Shown: piece after piece, positions 6,947-15,262 of the stretch
How the letters are laid out: the number at the start of each line of letters is the position of its first letter
How positions within the stretch are numbered: position 1 is the stretch's first letter
Source of the DNA: Prolixibacteraceae bacterium
Lineage (GTDB): Bacteria; Bacteroidota; Bacteroidia; Bacteroidales; Prolixibacteraceae
Assembly: GCA_018399395.1 (NCBI GenBank)
Contig: JAGYOI010000003.1
Span: forward strand, 1 to 24,133
Direction: 5' to 3'
DNA length: 24,133 bases
Made by a program: the position numbers and the translations under genes
Notes under the pieces: generated by a model
The model's database searches: none
Told to the model about the DNA's origin: nothing
The model's input: only the letters and a program-made list of their open reading frames with translations

Positions 6947-7858
6947 ATGTACCCAAAAAATTTAATTTCTATTACTGATTTCAGCAAAGATGATTATTTA
7001 AAAATCATGAAATTAGCTGCTGAATTTGAAAAAGAACCAAACCAGGACCTATTGAAAGGAAAGGTAGTGGCATCGTTATTTTTTGAGCCATCAACACGGA
7101 CACGTTTGAGCTTTGAAACAGCCGTTACCCGCTTAGGTGGGAAAATTATCGGCTTTACCGACTCGTCTTCTTCAAGTGTCACAAAAGGGGAGACGCTGCA
7201 TGATACAATTCGAATGGTGAGTAACTATGCCGACATGATTGTTATGCGTCATCCACTGGAGGGCAGTGCGCGCTATGCAAGTCAAATCTCAGGTGTGCCG
7301 GTTATTAATGCCGGCGATGGGGCCAACCAGCACCCAACACAAACCCTGCTTGATATGTACTCCATAACAAAAACCCAGGGGAGCCTTGATAACATCAATA
7401 TTTTTCTTGTAGGCGACCTGAAATACGGACGAACGGTGCATTCACTATTGCAGGCATTATCGGTGTTTGAAAACCCGATATTTAACTTTGTTGCTCCACC
7501 TGAACTCGCGATGCCTACAGAATACAAACGATTTTTAGATCGTAAAGGAATAAGGTACTTTGAACACACTGAATTCAATGATATTATTTCGGAGGCTGAT
7601 ATTATTTACATGACAAGGGTGCAAAAGGAACGCTTTAACGATCCTATCGAATATGAAAAAGTGAAAAATATTTACATCTTGAAAAATTCGATGTTAGAAA
7701 ACACCAAACCCACTATGAAAATTCTGCATCCGCTGCCAAGGGTTAACGAAATTCATTCCGATGTTGATTCAAACCCTAAAGCATATTATTTTACTCAGGC
7801 GCTAAACGGGATGTATACCCGCGAAGCTATTATTTCACATATTATGGGACTCAAATAA
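6947..7858 (+). CDS. pyrB: Aspartate carbamoyltransferase catalytic subunit
   Basis: PyrB condenses carbamoyl phosphate with L-aspartate to N-carbamoyl-L-aspartate, the committed step of de novo pyrimidine synthesis, in the cytosol. The 303 residues are family-typical. The carbamoyl-phosphate site is [13 protein letters not shown] with STRTR at 49-53. The mobile 80s loop is SVTKGET (K80). MRHPLEGSA (R101, H102), [12 protein letters not shown] (HPTQ 129-132) and LHPLPRVNE near the C-terminus complete the active site. It is followed 10 bp later by pyrI, so the class B holoenzyme (two catalytic trimers plus three regulatory dimers) is expected. A leader with an intrinsic terminator precedes it, suggesting pyrimidine-responsive attenuation. 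Confidence 0.98.
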   Translation: MYPKNLISITDFSKDDYLKIMKLAAEFEKEPNQDLLKGKVVASLFFEPSTRTRLSFETAVTRLGGKIIGFTDSSSSSVTKGETLHDTIRMVSNYADMIVMRHPLEGSARYASQISGVPVINAGDGANQHPTQTLLDMYSITKTQGSLDNINIFLVGDLKYGRTVHSLLQALSVFENPIFNFVAPPELAMPTEYKRFLDRKGIRYFEHTEFNDIISEADIIYMTRVQKERFNDPIEYEKVKNIYILKNSMLENTKPTMKILHPLPRVNEIHSDVDSNPKAYYFTQALNGMYTREAIISHIMGLK

Positions 7859-7868
7859 TTTGAATATC

Positions 7869-8321
7869 ATGGATAAAGCATTACAAGTTAGCGCAATAAA
7901 AGATGGTACGGTTATCGACCACATTCCTGCAGAACGTTTGTTTGATGTAATAACAATTCTTGAACTCGACAGTTGTAAGGAAATGATCACTTTTGGAACA
8001 AATCTCGATAGCAAACGAATGGGGAAGAAGGCAATCATAAAAGTTGCCAATCGCTTTTTTCAGGGGCAGGAAATTAACAAAATTGCCCTGATTGCCCCGC
8101 ATGCAAAGCTAAACACCATAAAAAATTATCACGTGGTAGAGAAAAGGGTAGTGGAAATTCCTGAAGAAATTATCAATATTGTTAAATGTTTCAACCCGAA
8201 GTGCATCACAAATCACGAAACAATAACCACACGCTTTAATGTTGTGTCGAAAAAGCCAATTGAATTGAGATGTATGTATTGTGAAAAAATCACCGCAGAA
8301 AAACAAATTGTAATAAAATAG
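7869..8321 (+). CDS. pyrI: Aspartate carbamoyltransferase regulatory subunit
   Basis: PyrI binds the nucleotide effectors (CTP, UTP, ATP) and links PyrB trimers in the allosteric holoenzyme. The product is 150 residues from ATG 7869. An in-frame TTG at 7860 would add only three residues and is less likely. The N-terminal nucleotide-binding domain contains VSAIKDGTVIDHIPA. The C-terminal zinc domain has C107-x4-C112 and C135-x2-C138, the same cysteine pattern as the E. coli protein. It lies 10 bp after pyrB and 6 bp before the GAF gene, consistent with one transcript. Confidence 0.97.
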   Translation: MDKALQVSAIKDGTVIDHIPAERLFDVITILELDSCKEMITFGTNLDSKRMGKKAIIKVANRFFQGQEINKIALIAPHAKLNTIKNYHVVEKRVVEIPEEIINIVKCFNPKCITNHETITTRFNVVSKKPIELRCMYCEKITAEKQIVIK

Positions 8322-8327
8322 AGCACG

Positions 8328-8780
8328 ATGAATATTGAAAAAATCTATAATCTGGTTGATGAAACACTGTTGGATGACTCTGCCAACAATGAAAAACTAA
8401 AAGCAATTTGTTCATTACTCAAAGAAGAAGTCCATCATTACGATTGGGTGGGCTTCTACATCCTCGATAAATCCCAAAACATTTTGCTATTAGGGCCTTA
8501 TGTTGGTGAACCAACCGACCATACAAAAATTCCTGTAGGGAAAGGTGTTTGTGGTCAGGTAGCTGAGAATTGTTCTACCATGATTGTACAGGATGTTTCA
8601 AACATCGATAATTACATTGCATGCAGCATCGACGTGCAATCTGAAATAGTTGTCCCGGTTATGAAGGATAATGATTTTGTTGCTGAGATTGATATTGACT
8701 CGCATGCCTTTGCACCATTCACAAATCGCGATCAGGAATTACTGGAGACCATTGCTTCAAAAATTAAAGAGCTGTTTTAA
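8328..8780 (+). CDS. Small single-GAF-domain protein, fRMsr-like (YebR-like)
   Basis: The 150 residues are essentially one GAF domain that aligns by eye with free methionine-(R)-sulfoxide reductase (E. coli YebR/MsrC): WVGFYILD, LLLGPYVG, IPVGKGVCG, IACS, SEIVVPV, IDIDS and a C-terminal helix. Two of the three YebR active-site cysteines are present with the right spacing of 24: C75 (GVCG, equivalent to C94) and C99 (equivalent to the catalytic C118). The position of C84, ten residues before GVCG, is histidine (H65) in the segment EPTDHTKIPVG. Reductase activity is therefore uncertain. It is the last gene of the pyrBI cluster (6-bp spacing) and its stop lies within the hairpin at 8764-8799. 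Confidence 0.8.
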   Translation: MNIEKIYNLVDETLLDDSANNEKLKAICSLLKEEVHHYDWVGFYILDKSQNILLLGPYVGEPTDHTKIPVGKGVCGQVAENCSTMIVQDVSNIDNYIACSIDVQSEIVVPVMKDNDFVAEIDIDSHAFAPFTNRDQELLETIASKIKELF

Positions 8781-8799
8781 TTTTAAAACAACTCTTTAA
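8764..8799. terminator. Long AT-rich inverted repeat between convergent GAF gene and pheT
   Basis: TTAAAGAG-C-TGTTTTAA (8764-8780) pairs with TTAAAACA-A-CTCTTTAA (8783-8799), giving two 17-nt arms broken only by one C-A mismatch. The minimal loop is TT and in practice would open to 4 nt. The 5' arm contains the end and stop codon of the GAF gene. There is no long T-tract, so it may act as a weak bidirectional terminator or as mRNA 3'-end protection. Confidence 0.55.
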
Positions 8800-8832
8800 C
8801 TAATGGAATGTTATCTCATCAATATCAATAAA

Positions 8833-11289
8833 TTAACGCAACTGAGCATTTACTTGTTTTTCGTAAGCAGCAATTAAGCGTTGCATGGTTTTATCAATAA
8901 TTTTGTCATTGAGTGTTTTCTCATCATCACGTAACACGAAACTCAAAGCATACGATTTTTTACCTGAAGGTAGTTTGTCTCCTTTATAAACATCAAAAAT
9001 ATCGACCGAACGTAATATTTTGCGTTCGGTTTTTTGTGCAATTTCTTTCAAGGTTGAGAAAGAAACATCTTCATCAATTAACAATGCCAGATCACGACGT
9101 ACTGCAGGAAACTTTGGCAATTCTTTATAACCAATTTTGTGATTTGATATTTGTTGCAAAACAAAGTCCCACTCAAAATCGGCATAAAACACATTGTTCC
9201 CTATTTCGAAATGTTTGAGAAGATTCTCGTTGACAAAACCAAAGCGAACAACCTCTTTGCCATCGCCGCGCTGATATATCAAACCTTCGCTGACCAAATC
9301 GTTTGAAAACGAGTCTGTTTTAAGCTTATCAATTGTAAAGCCTAATTTTTTAAGGATGTTTTCAACATACGATTTTAGCTCGAAAAACGATGAAGGAGAA
9401 ACCGGTGACGTCCAATTTTCATCTTCCTTGTTCCCCGTTATAAATAATCCCAGGTGGTGCTCTTCATTATATTTGTCAACAGGATTTTCGGCCTTCTTTT
9501 TCTCATCTTTAAAATATGTATTTCCAAATTCGAAAAACCTGAGGTTTTGATTTTGGAATTTCAAATTACGGTCAATTGCTTCCAACCCGTCAAAAATCAG
9601 TGTTTGACGCATAGCATTCAAATCCTGGCTCAACGGGTTGTATATCGAAACGGTATTTTCTTCTTTATATGTTTCACCGTTTTCATAATAGGAATATTTA
9701 GTAAGTGAATTTGACCAAATTTCATTGAACCCGTTCGATACTAAATAATCTGAAATCAGGTTCTTCACCTTTTCAGGATTTGGAGTAGGAGAGTATTGAA
9801 TAGTAGAATTTACATGTGTTTCAGGGTTGACATTATTGTAACCATAAATTCTCAGTATTTCTTCAATAACATCAGCTTCGCGCTGCACATCAACACGGTA
9901 TGGTGGTACCTTAACATGAATTGATTCTGTTGTAACGTCAACCACTTCAATTTCAAGTGCAGTAAGTATATTCTGAATTTTATCAACCGGAATTTCCACA
10001 CCAATAATTCGTTTAATATTGGCCATTTTTACTTCAACATCAAAGGGTTGAGCCGGGTTGGGGTATACATCAACTATATCAGATGAAATAACGCCTCCGG
10101 CAATTTCTTTAATGAGTAAGGCTGCACGTTTCAGCGCATATATTACGCCATCAGGGTCGGTACCTCTTTCAAAACGGAAACTGGCATCAGTATTCAAGCC
10201 ATGCCTGCGAGCTGTTTTACGAATGTATACTGGGTCAAACCAGGCACTCTCAATAAAAATAGCCTGGGTTTCTTCCTTTACACCTGATTCGGCTCCACCA
10301 AACACACCACCAATACACATTGGCGTGCTGTTGCCGTCGCAAATCATCAAATCATCGGCATGCAATTCACGCTCAACTTCATCAAGTGTAGTGAATTTAG
10401 TTCCTGCAGGAAGTGTTCTGACAATTATTTTGTCTTCCTTTATATGTTTGGCATCAAAAGCATGCAATGGTTGTCCGGTTTCAAAAAGAACGTAATTAGT
10501 TACATCAACAACATTGTTGATGGGGGTGAGGCCAATGGTACGCAACCGGTTTTGTAGCCATTCGGGCGATTCTTTAATTTCGATTCCTGAAACAGTAACA
10601 CCGGCATAGCGGTGGCAGGCATCCGGAGTACCAATTTCAACATCGACAGGTAAATTCGTGTTATCAACTTTAAACTGCCCAACAGATGGTTTTTTGTATG
10701 ATATTTCTTGACTTTGCTTCAGGAACGCAGCCAGATCGCGTGCCACGCCAATATGCGAAGCACCATCGATACGGTTAGGCGTGAGGTCGACTTCAATTAC
10801 ATAGTCGTTTTCGATGTTAAAATATTTAGGTGCCGGTGTGCCAATTTTTGCCGATTGATCGAGCACCATAATGCCATCGTGCTTATCACTCAGGCCAATT
10901 TCATCTTCGGCACAAATCATTCCCTGCGATGCTTCGCCGCGTATTTTTGCTTTTTTAATTTTAAATTCTTTATCGCCGTCATACAAGATAGTACCAACGG
11001 GAGCAACAACAACCTTTTGGCCGGCTGCAACATTGGGGGCGCCACATACAATTGGCAATAAATCACCAGTGCCAATATCAACCGTAGTTACACTAAGATG
11101 ATCGGAATTGGCATGAGGGCTACAGCTTTTCACTTCACCAATCACCAAGCCCTTAAGGCCGCCTTTAACTGTTTCAACTTCGTCAATACTGCCAACTTCA
11201 AGTCCGGTTTGCGTTAAAATATCACCAACTTCCTGTGGCGTAAGTTCAATGTTGATATACTCTTTTAACCAGGAATATGCTATGTTCAT
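8833..11289 (-). CDS. pheT: Phenylalanine--tRNA ligase beta subunit
   Basis: PheT forms the alpha2-beta2 PheRS that charges tRNA-Phe, contributing tRNA recognition and editing of mischarged Tyr-tRNA. The 818 residues have the full bacterial layout: an N-terminal helical start (MNIAYSWLKEYI), an EMAP-type tRNA-binding OB fold (about 42-150, with ICAEDEIGL), the B3/B4 editing domain (about 215-395), B5 (about 405-475), a catalytic-like core domain, and a C-terminal ferredoxin-like anticodon-binding domain (about 725-818, starting KFPAVRRDLAL). The alpha subunit gene pheS is not adjacent, which is common in Bacteroidota. A well-formed promoter lies 37 bp upstream. It converges on the GAF gene. 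Confidence 0.98.
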   Translation of the reverse strand: MNIAYSWLKEYINIELTPQEVGDILTQTGLEVGSIDEVETVKGGLKGLVIGEVKSCSPHANSDHLSVTTVDIGTGDLLPIVCGAPNVAAGQKVVVAPVGTILYDGDKEFKIKKAKIRGEASQGMICAEDEIGLSDKHDGIMVLDQSAKIGTPAPKYFNIENDYVIEVDLTPNRIDGASHIGVARDLAAFLKQSQEISYKKPSVGQFKVDNTNLPVDVEIGTPDACHRYAGVTVSGIEIKESPEWLQNRLRTIGLTPINNVVDVTNYVLFETGQPLHAFDAKHIKEDKIIVRTLPAGTKFTTLDEVERELHADDLMICDGNSTPMCIGGVFGGAESGVKEETQAIFIESAWFDPVYIRKTARRHGLNTDASFRFERGTDPDGVIYALKRAALLIKEIAGGVISSDIVDVYPNPAQPFDVEVKMANIKRIIGVEIPVDKIQNILTALEIEVVDVTTESIHVKVPPYRVDVQREADVIEEILRIYGYNNVNPETHVNSTIQYSPTPNPEKVKNLISDYLVSNGFNEIWSNSLTKYSYYENGETYKEENTVSIYNPLSQDLNAMRQTLIFDGLEAIDRNLKFQNQNLRFFEFGNTYFKDEKKKAENPVDKYNEEHHLGLFITGNKEDENWTSPVSPSSFFELKSYVENILKKLGFTIDKLKTDSFSNDLVSEGLIYQRGDGKEVVRFGFVNENLLKHFEIGNNVFYADFEWDFVLQQISNHKIGYKELPKFPAVRRDLALLIDEDVSFSTLKEIAQKTERKILRSVDIFDVYKGDKLPSGKKSYALSFVLRDDEKTLNDKIIDKTMQRLIAAYEKQVNAQLR

Positions 11290-11325
11290 TTTATAAGGTT
11301 TTTTAAATCATAAAAAAGCAAGTGA

Positions 11326-11356
11326 CAAAAGTAGTAAAATCGGTATTTTGGTCAAA
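11326..11356 (-). promoter_or_regulatory. Bacteroidota-type promoter of pheT (TTTG-N19-TACTTTTG)
   Basis: On the minus strand TTTG (11356-11353), 19 bp, then TACTTTTG (11333-11326) fit the Bacteroidota sigma-ABfr consensus for both boxes and spacing. The -7 box ends 36 bp before the ATG, giving a leader of about 30 nt. Confidence 0.75.
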
Positions 11357-11423
11357 TAAAATGCCGGCTAAGAGAATAAATAACAATAATTGTATATTGA
11401 TGCTTAAAAGATTAATTGAATAT

Positions 11424-12062
11424 TTAAATTTTTGGGCTTCCGCTAACAAGTACGATGATGGTACTTACCAAAACGAAAATCATGATAGCCACCCCCGATA
11501 TTTTATTGAACCACCATAGTATCCTTAAGTTGAAATGGTGCCTGAAATAATTCACCAAATTTGTCAAAAACAGCCACCATGTTACAGCTCCAATAAAAAA
11601 AGCAAAAGCAAAAACAGTTGGCGACCACAAATGATGTATATTAAAGATGATATTAACACTGGCAAAAACAGCAATATATGCTAAAACAACCAGGGGGTTC
11701 GACAATGCAATCAGCATAGATGAAAACATGCATTGCAATGGGGAAGTCCCTTTTTGCTTATAACGTTTAATCGTTTTCAAAGGATGCGACATGAAAATAT
11801 GAATGCCCAGTGCAAGCAACACCAAAGCTCCAATAACCTGAATAATCATTTGATGTTCGCGTAAAAATTCAATCACAAACGATACACTAAAACCGGCTAT
11901 CAACGCCCAAATGGTATCTGTAATGGCAATTCCAAGACCTGTGTAAAGACCCGATTTCAAATTACGATTTGCTGTACGCTGAACAACCAACACTGCCATC
12001 GCACCAAATGGCGACGATGCTATTAATCCTACCAATAATCCTTTAAAAAACAATTCGGCCAT
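11424..12062 (-). CDS. LysE/RhtB-family amino-acid exporter
   Basis: This 212-residue inner-membrane protein has about six hydrophobic helices and the LysE signature near the N-terminus (FFKGLLVGLIASSPFGAMAV), followed by QRTANRNLKSGLYTGLG. The central AL SNPLVVLAYIAVFA segment also fits the family. Members export lysine, threonine, homoserine or related molecules by proton antiport, but the substrate cannot be told from sequence. I chose ATG 12062 over the in-frame upstream ATG at 12095: homologues begin at the first transmembrane segment, and a -7 element (TATATTTG, 12090-12083) lies between the two candidates. It is divergent from the TonB-dependent receptor. Confidence 0.88.
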   Translation of the reverse strand: MAELFFKGLLVGLIASSPFGAMAVLVVQRTANRNLKSGLYTGLGIAITDTIWALIAGFSVSFVIEFLREHQMIIQVIGALVLLALGIHIFMSHPLKTIKRYKQKGTSPLQCMFSSMLIALSNPLVVLAYIAVFASVNIIFNIHHLWSPTVFAFAFFIGAVTWWLFLTNLVNYFRHHFNLRILWWFNKISGVAIMIFVLVSTIIVLVSGSPKI

Positions 12063-12082
12063 TATCTGTATTTTTTCAACTG

Positions 12083-12090
12083 CAAATATA
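12083..12090 (-). promoter_or_regulatory. Candidate -7 element of the LysE-family gene
   Basis: TATATTTG on the minus strand matches TAnnTTTG exactly and ends 20 nt before the chosen ATG. No -33 TTTG at 19 bp. It also argues against the upstream ATG at 12095 as start. Confidence 0.45.
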
Positions 12091-12143
12091 TTCACTTCCG
12101 TACAATTGATAACTGAAAAAAGCGTTAATATTCACTGAAATGT

Positions 12144-12151
12144 TATTTTTG
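12144..12151 (+). promoter_or_regulatory. Candidate -7 element of the TonB-dependent receptor
   Basis: TATTTTTG matches TAnnTTTG exactly and ends 6 nt before the ATG at 12158, implying an almost leaderless mRNA. No -33 TTTG is present at the usual distance. Confidence 0.45.
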
Positions 12152-12157
12152 CACACC

Positions 12158-14575
12158 ATGAACAAAGTCATTTTCACATTCTTTTTATGTATGTTGCTGT
12201 TTTTCAATTTTAAAGCAGAGGCACAAACCAGCAATGCTACAATTTATGGTGTCGTTACCGATGAAAATGGAAAACCCCTTGAAATGGTCAATGTTGCTTT
12301 AATGGATTATCCCTTTGGAACATCTACGAACCGGAAAGGGGAATACTTGCTTCGCATTCCCAGCCGGCGTAATGTTACAATTGCTTATTCAAATATTGGT
12401 TACAAATTGTTACAAAAAGAACTTGAACTTCAATCGGAAGAATCCCTCGAAATTAATGTTGAGCTTCAGCCCAAAAGTGAAAATATTGATGAAATAAGAG
12501 TTACCGGACAAAATCAAACTTCAGGCAACATTGTCCGTATTGACCCTAAGGCCATTAATAACCTACCCGATGTTGGTATTGGTAACGTTGAAGGATTAAT
12601 CAAAACCTTACCTGGAGTAAGTTCAAGCAACGAGTTGAGCAATCAATATTCAGTACGGGGGGGGAGCTTTGACGAAAACCTTGTATATGTAAATGACATA
12701 GAAGTATACAGGCCTTATCTGGTACGAGCCGGCCAACAGGAGGGATTAAGTTTTGTAAATTCAGATATGGTTTCATCCATTGAATTTTCAGCAGGGGGCT
12801 TTGATGCAAAATACGGCGATAAAATGTCATCGGTGCTGGATATCAAATACAACCAGCCAACTGAATTTTCAGCTTCGGCCACGGCCAGTTTACTTGGGGC
12901 AAATACCCATATCGAAAACATCAGCAAGAATAAGAAATTCACCTATAATATGGGGCTCAGGTATAAAACTTTCCGGTATTTGCTGGGCTCACTTGACGAA
13001 AAGGGCTATTATAACCCGGCATTTTTTGATTATCAGGGATATTTCACCTACGATTTATCTCCAAAAACACAACTGGGTTTTTTAGGAACAATATCGTTAA
13101 ACCGCTACGAGTTTATTCCTCAAAGCCGCAAAACAATTAGTGGTTCGTGGAATAATCAACGAAGCTTGTATGTTGATTTTGACGGGCAGGAAATTGACCG
13201 TTATAAAACCTACACCGGGGCTTTATTTCTCAACTACAAGCCAACACAAAATGCCTTTCTGAAGTTTATTGCGTCATCATATAAAACCCGCGAAGAGGAA
13301 ACTTTTGATATTATCGGGAGCTATTTACTTACCGAAGTACAAGGCGAAGGAACAAACGATATTGATGATTCATCTAAAGTTGTGGGCATAGGCATGTATC
13401 ATGAGCATGGCCGTAATTATCTCGATGCTTTTGTTAACAGTTTTACCCACAAAGGCGGAATATCAACATACAATAATTTTCTGCAATGGGGTTTTACAAT
13501 AAAAAATGAAATGGTTAACGACCAGATGAAAGAATGGATTTATCGTGATTCATCAGGTTATTCATTACCATATTCGCAAGAAAATATTGAACTATACTAC
13601 TCAGCAAACAACAATTTAAAACTAAACGAACAGCGATACTCGGGATACATTCAGGATACTTACTCTTTTTTGACCGGAATTGGCAAAATAAAATTAACGG
13701 GAGGTGTTCGTGCCCATTATTGGACATATACAGACCACCTGACTGTTAGTCCCCGGTTTTCAACTTCAATAAATACAGGAATTGAGCGTGATATCATTGC
13801 CCGTTTATCCTTGGGGTGGTACCACCAACCACCATTTTTTCGTGAAATAAAAAACCTTTATGGTGAAGTCAACCCCGATGTACAAACACCCAGGTCTTTT
13901 CATACCGTGGCCGGACTCGATTACTCTTTTATTGCCTGGGACCGCCCTTTCAGGTTAACTGCCGAAACATATTACAAGAAACTAAAAAACCTGATACCCT
14001 ATCAAATTGAAAATGTAAGGATTCGTTATTTGTCTGATAAAATTTCACATGGTTATACCTATGGGGCAGATTTAAAAGTAAATGGAGAATTTGTAAGCGG
14101 CACACAGTCGTGGATGAGTTTATCGTTATTAAAATCGGAAGAAGACATTGAGGGGGATGGCCACGGATATATTCCAAGGCCAACTGATCAACGGTTAAAG
14201 TTCAGTGTGTTTTTTCAGGATTACCTGCCGGGGATGCCTGAATATCAAATGCATATGACCGGCCATATAATTACCGGTGCTCCGTTTGGCATGCCACGTA
14301 CCGAACGGTATAAGCAAACCTATCGTATGCCCGGGTATAAACGAGTTGATATTGGTTTTATGCGTTCGTTTGTAACCAATGGAAACAATTTAACAACAAA
14401 ACCATTCTTCGATAAGTTTGAATCGTTAAATGTAAGCCTGGATATTTTCAACCTAATGAATATCAGGAATGTTTCATCATATTTTTTTGCTGCCGATTAC
14501 GAGAATAACTATTATGCCATTCCTAATTTTTTAACCGGAATTACATTTAACCTGAAAGTTTCAGCTGAATTTTAA
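12158..14575 (+). CDS. TonB-dependent outer-membrane receptor with CarboxypepD_reg-like domain
   Basis: The protein has 805 residues from ATG 12158. An in-frame ATG at 12140 would place MLFLHT before the signal peptide and is less likely. A signal peptide (1-23, ending EAQ) is followed by a CarboxypepD_reg-like Ig fold (about 24-115; starts ATIYGVVTDENGKPLEMVNV). The plug domain (about 118-225) contains IKTLPGV, QYSVRGGSFDENLVYVNDIEVYRP and SSIEFSAGGFDAKYGDKMSSVLDI. The remainder is a beta-barrel ending in an aromatic strand (ITFNLKVSAEF), as expected for an outer-membrane protein. Such receptors import large or scarce nutrients using TonB-ExbBD energy. There is no SusD-like partner nearby, so a glycan substrate is not indicated and the ligand is unknown. 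It overlaps the glutathione peroxidase gene by 4 bp, tail to tail. Confidence 0.92.
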   Translation: MNKVIFTFFLCMLLFFNFKAEAQTSNATIYGVVTDENGKPLEMVNVALMDYPFGTSTNRKGEYLLRIPSRRNVTIAYSNIGYKLLQKELELQSEESLEINVELQPKSENIDEIRVTGQNQTSGNIVRIDPKAINNLPDVGIGNVEGLIKTLPGVSSSNELSNQYSVRGGSFDENLVYVNDIEVYRPYLVRAGQQEGLSFVNSDMVSSIEFSAGGFDAKYGDKMSSVLDIKYNQPTEFSASATASLLGANTHIENISKNKKFTYNMGLRYKTFRYLLGSLDEKGYYNPAFFDYQGYFTYDLSPKTQLGFLGTISLNRYEFIPQSRKTISGSWNNQRSLYVDFDGQEIDRYKTYTGALFLNYKPTQNAFLKFIASSYKTREEETFDIIGSYLLTEVQGEGTNDIDDSSKVVGIGMYHEHGRNYLDAFVNSFTHKGGISTYNNFLQWGFTIKNEMVNDQMKEWIYRDSSGYSLPYSQENIELYYSANNNLKLNEQRYSGYIQDTYSFLTGIGKIKLTGGVRAHYWTYTDHLTVSPRFSTSINTGIERDIIARLSLGWYHQPPFFREIKNLYGEVNPDVQTPRSFHTVAGLDYSFIAWDRPFRLTAETYYKKLKNLIPYQIENVRIRYLSDKISHGYTYGADLKVNGEFVSGTQSWMSLSLLKSEEDIEGDGHGYIPRPTDQRLKFSVFFQDYLPGMPEYQMHMTGHIITGAPFGMPRTERYKQTYRMPGYKRVDIGFMRSFVTNGNNLTTKPFFDKFESLNVSLDIFNLMNIRNVSSYFFAADYENNYYAIPNFLTGITFNLKVSAEF

Positions 14576-15105
14576 TTCCCTTCTATCCAGTCAACTATCT
14601 CACTATCGAAAGGTTTTGTTTTGGGTTTTGCCCAACCTGCTATTGTCCCATCTTTATTTATCATGAATTTTTGAAAATTCCATTTTACATCAGTCATTGT
14701 TTTTTCGGTGAGCCACTTATACAACGGATGAATATCGTCGCCTTTAACCGATATTTTGGCCATCATCGGGAAGGTAACCCCATAATTAACCTGGCAAAAC
14801 TCAGCTATCTCGTCGTTTGATCCGGGTTCTTGTCCCATAAAATTGTTAGCCGGGAAACCTAAAATCACAAAACCGTTGTCTTTATACTTTTTATACAATT
14901 TTTCGAGGTCTTCGTACTGTGGTGTTAAACCACATTTTGATGCGGTATTGACAACCAAAACCTTTTGGCCCTGGTGTTGTGACAAGTCATAATGCTCACC
15001 TGAAATATTCTGAACTTCGAAATCGTACAATGTTTTATCTGTTTGAGCCAATAAACCAGATGCTATAAATATTGCAACTAATAAACTATAGATGTTTTTT
15101 TTCAT
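14572..15105 (-). CDS. Exported glutathione-peroxidase-family thiol peroxidase
   Basis: The 177-residue protein reduces hydroperoxides through a cysteine. A signal peptide spans residues 1-20 (MKKNIYSLLVAIFIASGLLA), so it should act in the periplasm or as a lipid-free secreted enzyme. The catalytic tetrad is visible: C58 in NTASKCGLTPQY, Q92 in NFMGQEPGS, and W142-N143 in VKWNFQKF. C104 in AEFCQVNYGVTFP lies 46 residues after C58, the same spacing as C36/C82 in yeast Gpx3. That suggests a two-cysteine, thioredoxin-like-dependent enzyme rather than a true glutathione enzyme. Cysteine, not selenocysteine, occupies the active site. Start ATG 15105; no clear promoter seen. Confidence 0.93.
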   Translation of the reverse strand: MKKNIYSLLVAIFIASGLLAQTDKTLYDFEVQNISGEHYDLSQHQGQKVLVVNTASKCGLTPQYEDLEKLYKKYKDNGFVILGFPANNFMGQEPGSNDEIAEFCQVNYGVTFPMMAKISVKGDDIHPLYKWLTEKTMTDVKWNFQKFMINKDGTIAGWAKPKTKPFDSEIVDWIEGN

Positions 15106-15233
15106 TGATTTTATTTTTTATGAATTTCAATTCTAAACATAAAACAAAACCCGCGTTTAAAAAGTTTATTGTGATTTTACATTCTTGTTGAAAAGTATGA
15201 AGATTAAAATTCCGGATTTACGTTTCTAATTTT

Positions 15234-15241
15234 TATATTTG
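15234..15241 (+). promoter_or_regulatory. Candidate -7 element of dnaX
   Basis: TATATTTG matches TAnnTTTG and ends 21 nt before the chosen dnaX ATG at 15263. It overlaps an upstream in-frame TTG (15239), which argues against that TTG being the start. Confidence 0.45.
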
Positions 15242-15262
15242 AGGCGTCATAAAACAATTGCA

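Noticed and set aside
10058..10495. Plus-strand open frame of 145 codons
   Set aside because: Antisense shadow of pheT, with Ser/Ala/Pro-rich composition typical of an opposite-strand frame and no family resemblance.
12095..12095. Upstream ATG as start of the LysE-family gene
   Set aside because: It adds residues not seen in the family and lies upstream of the candidate -7 element.
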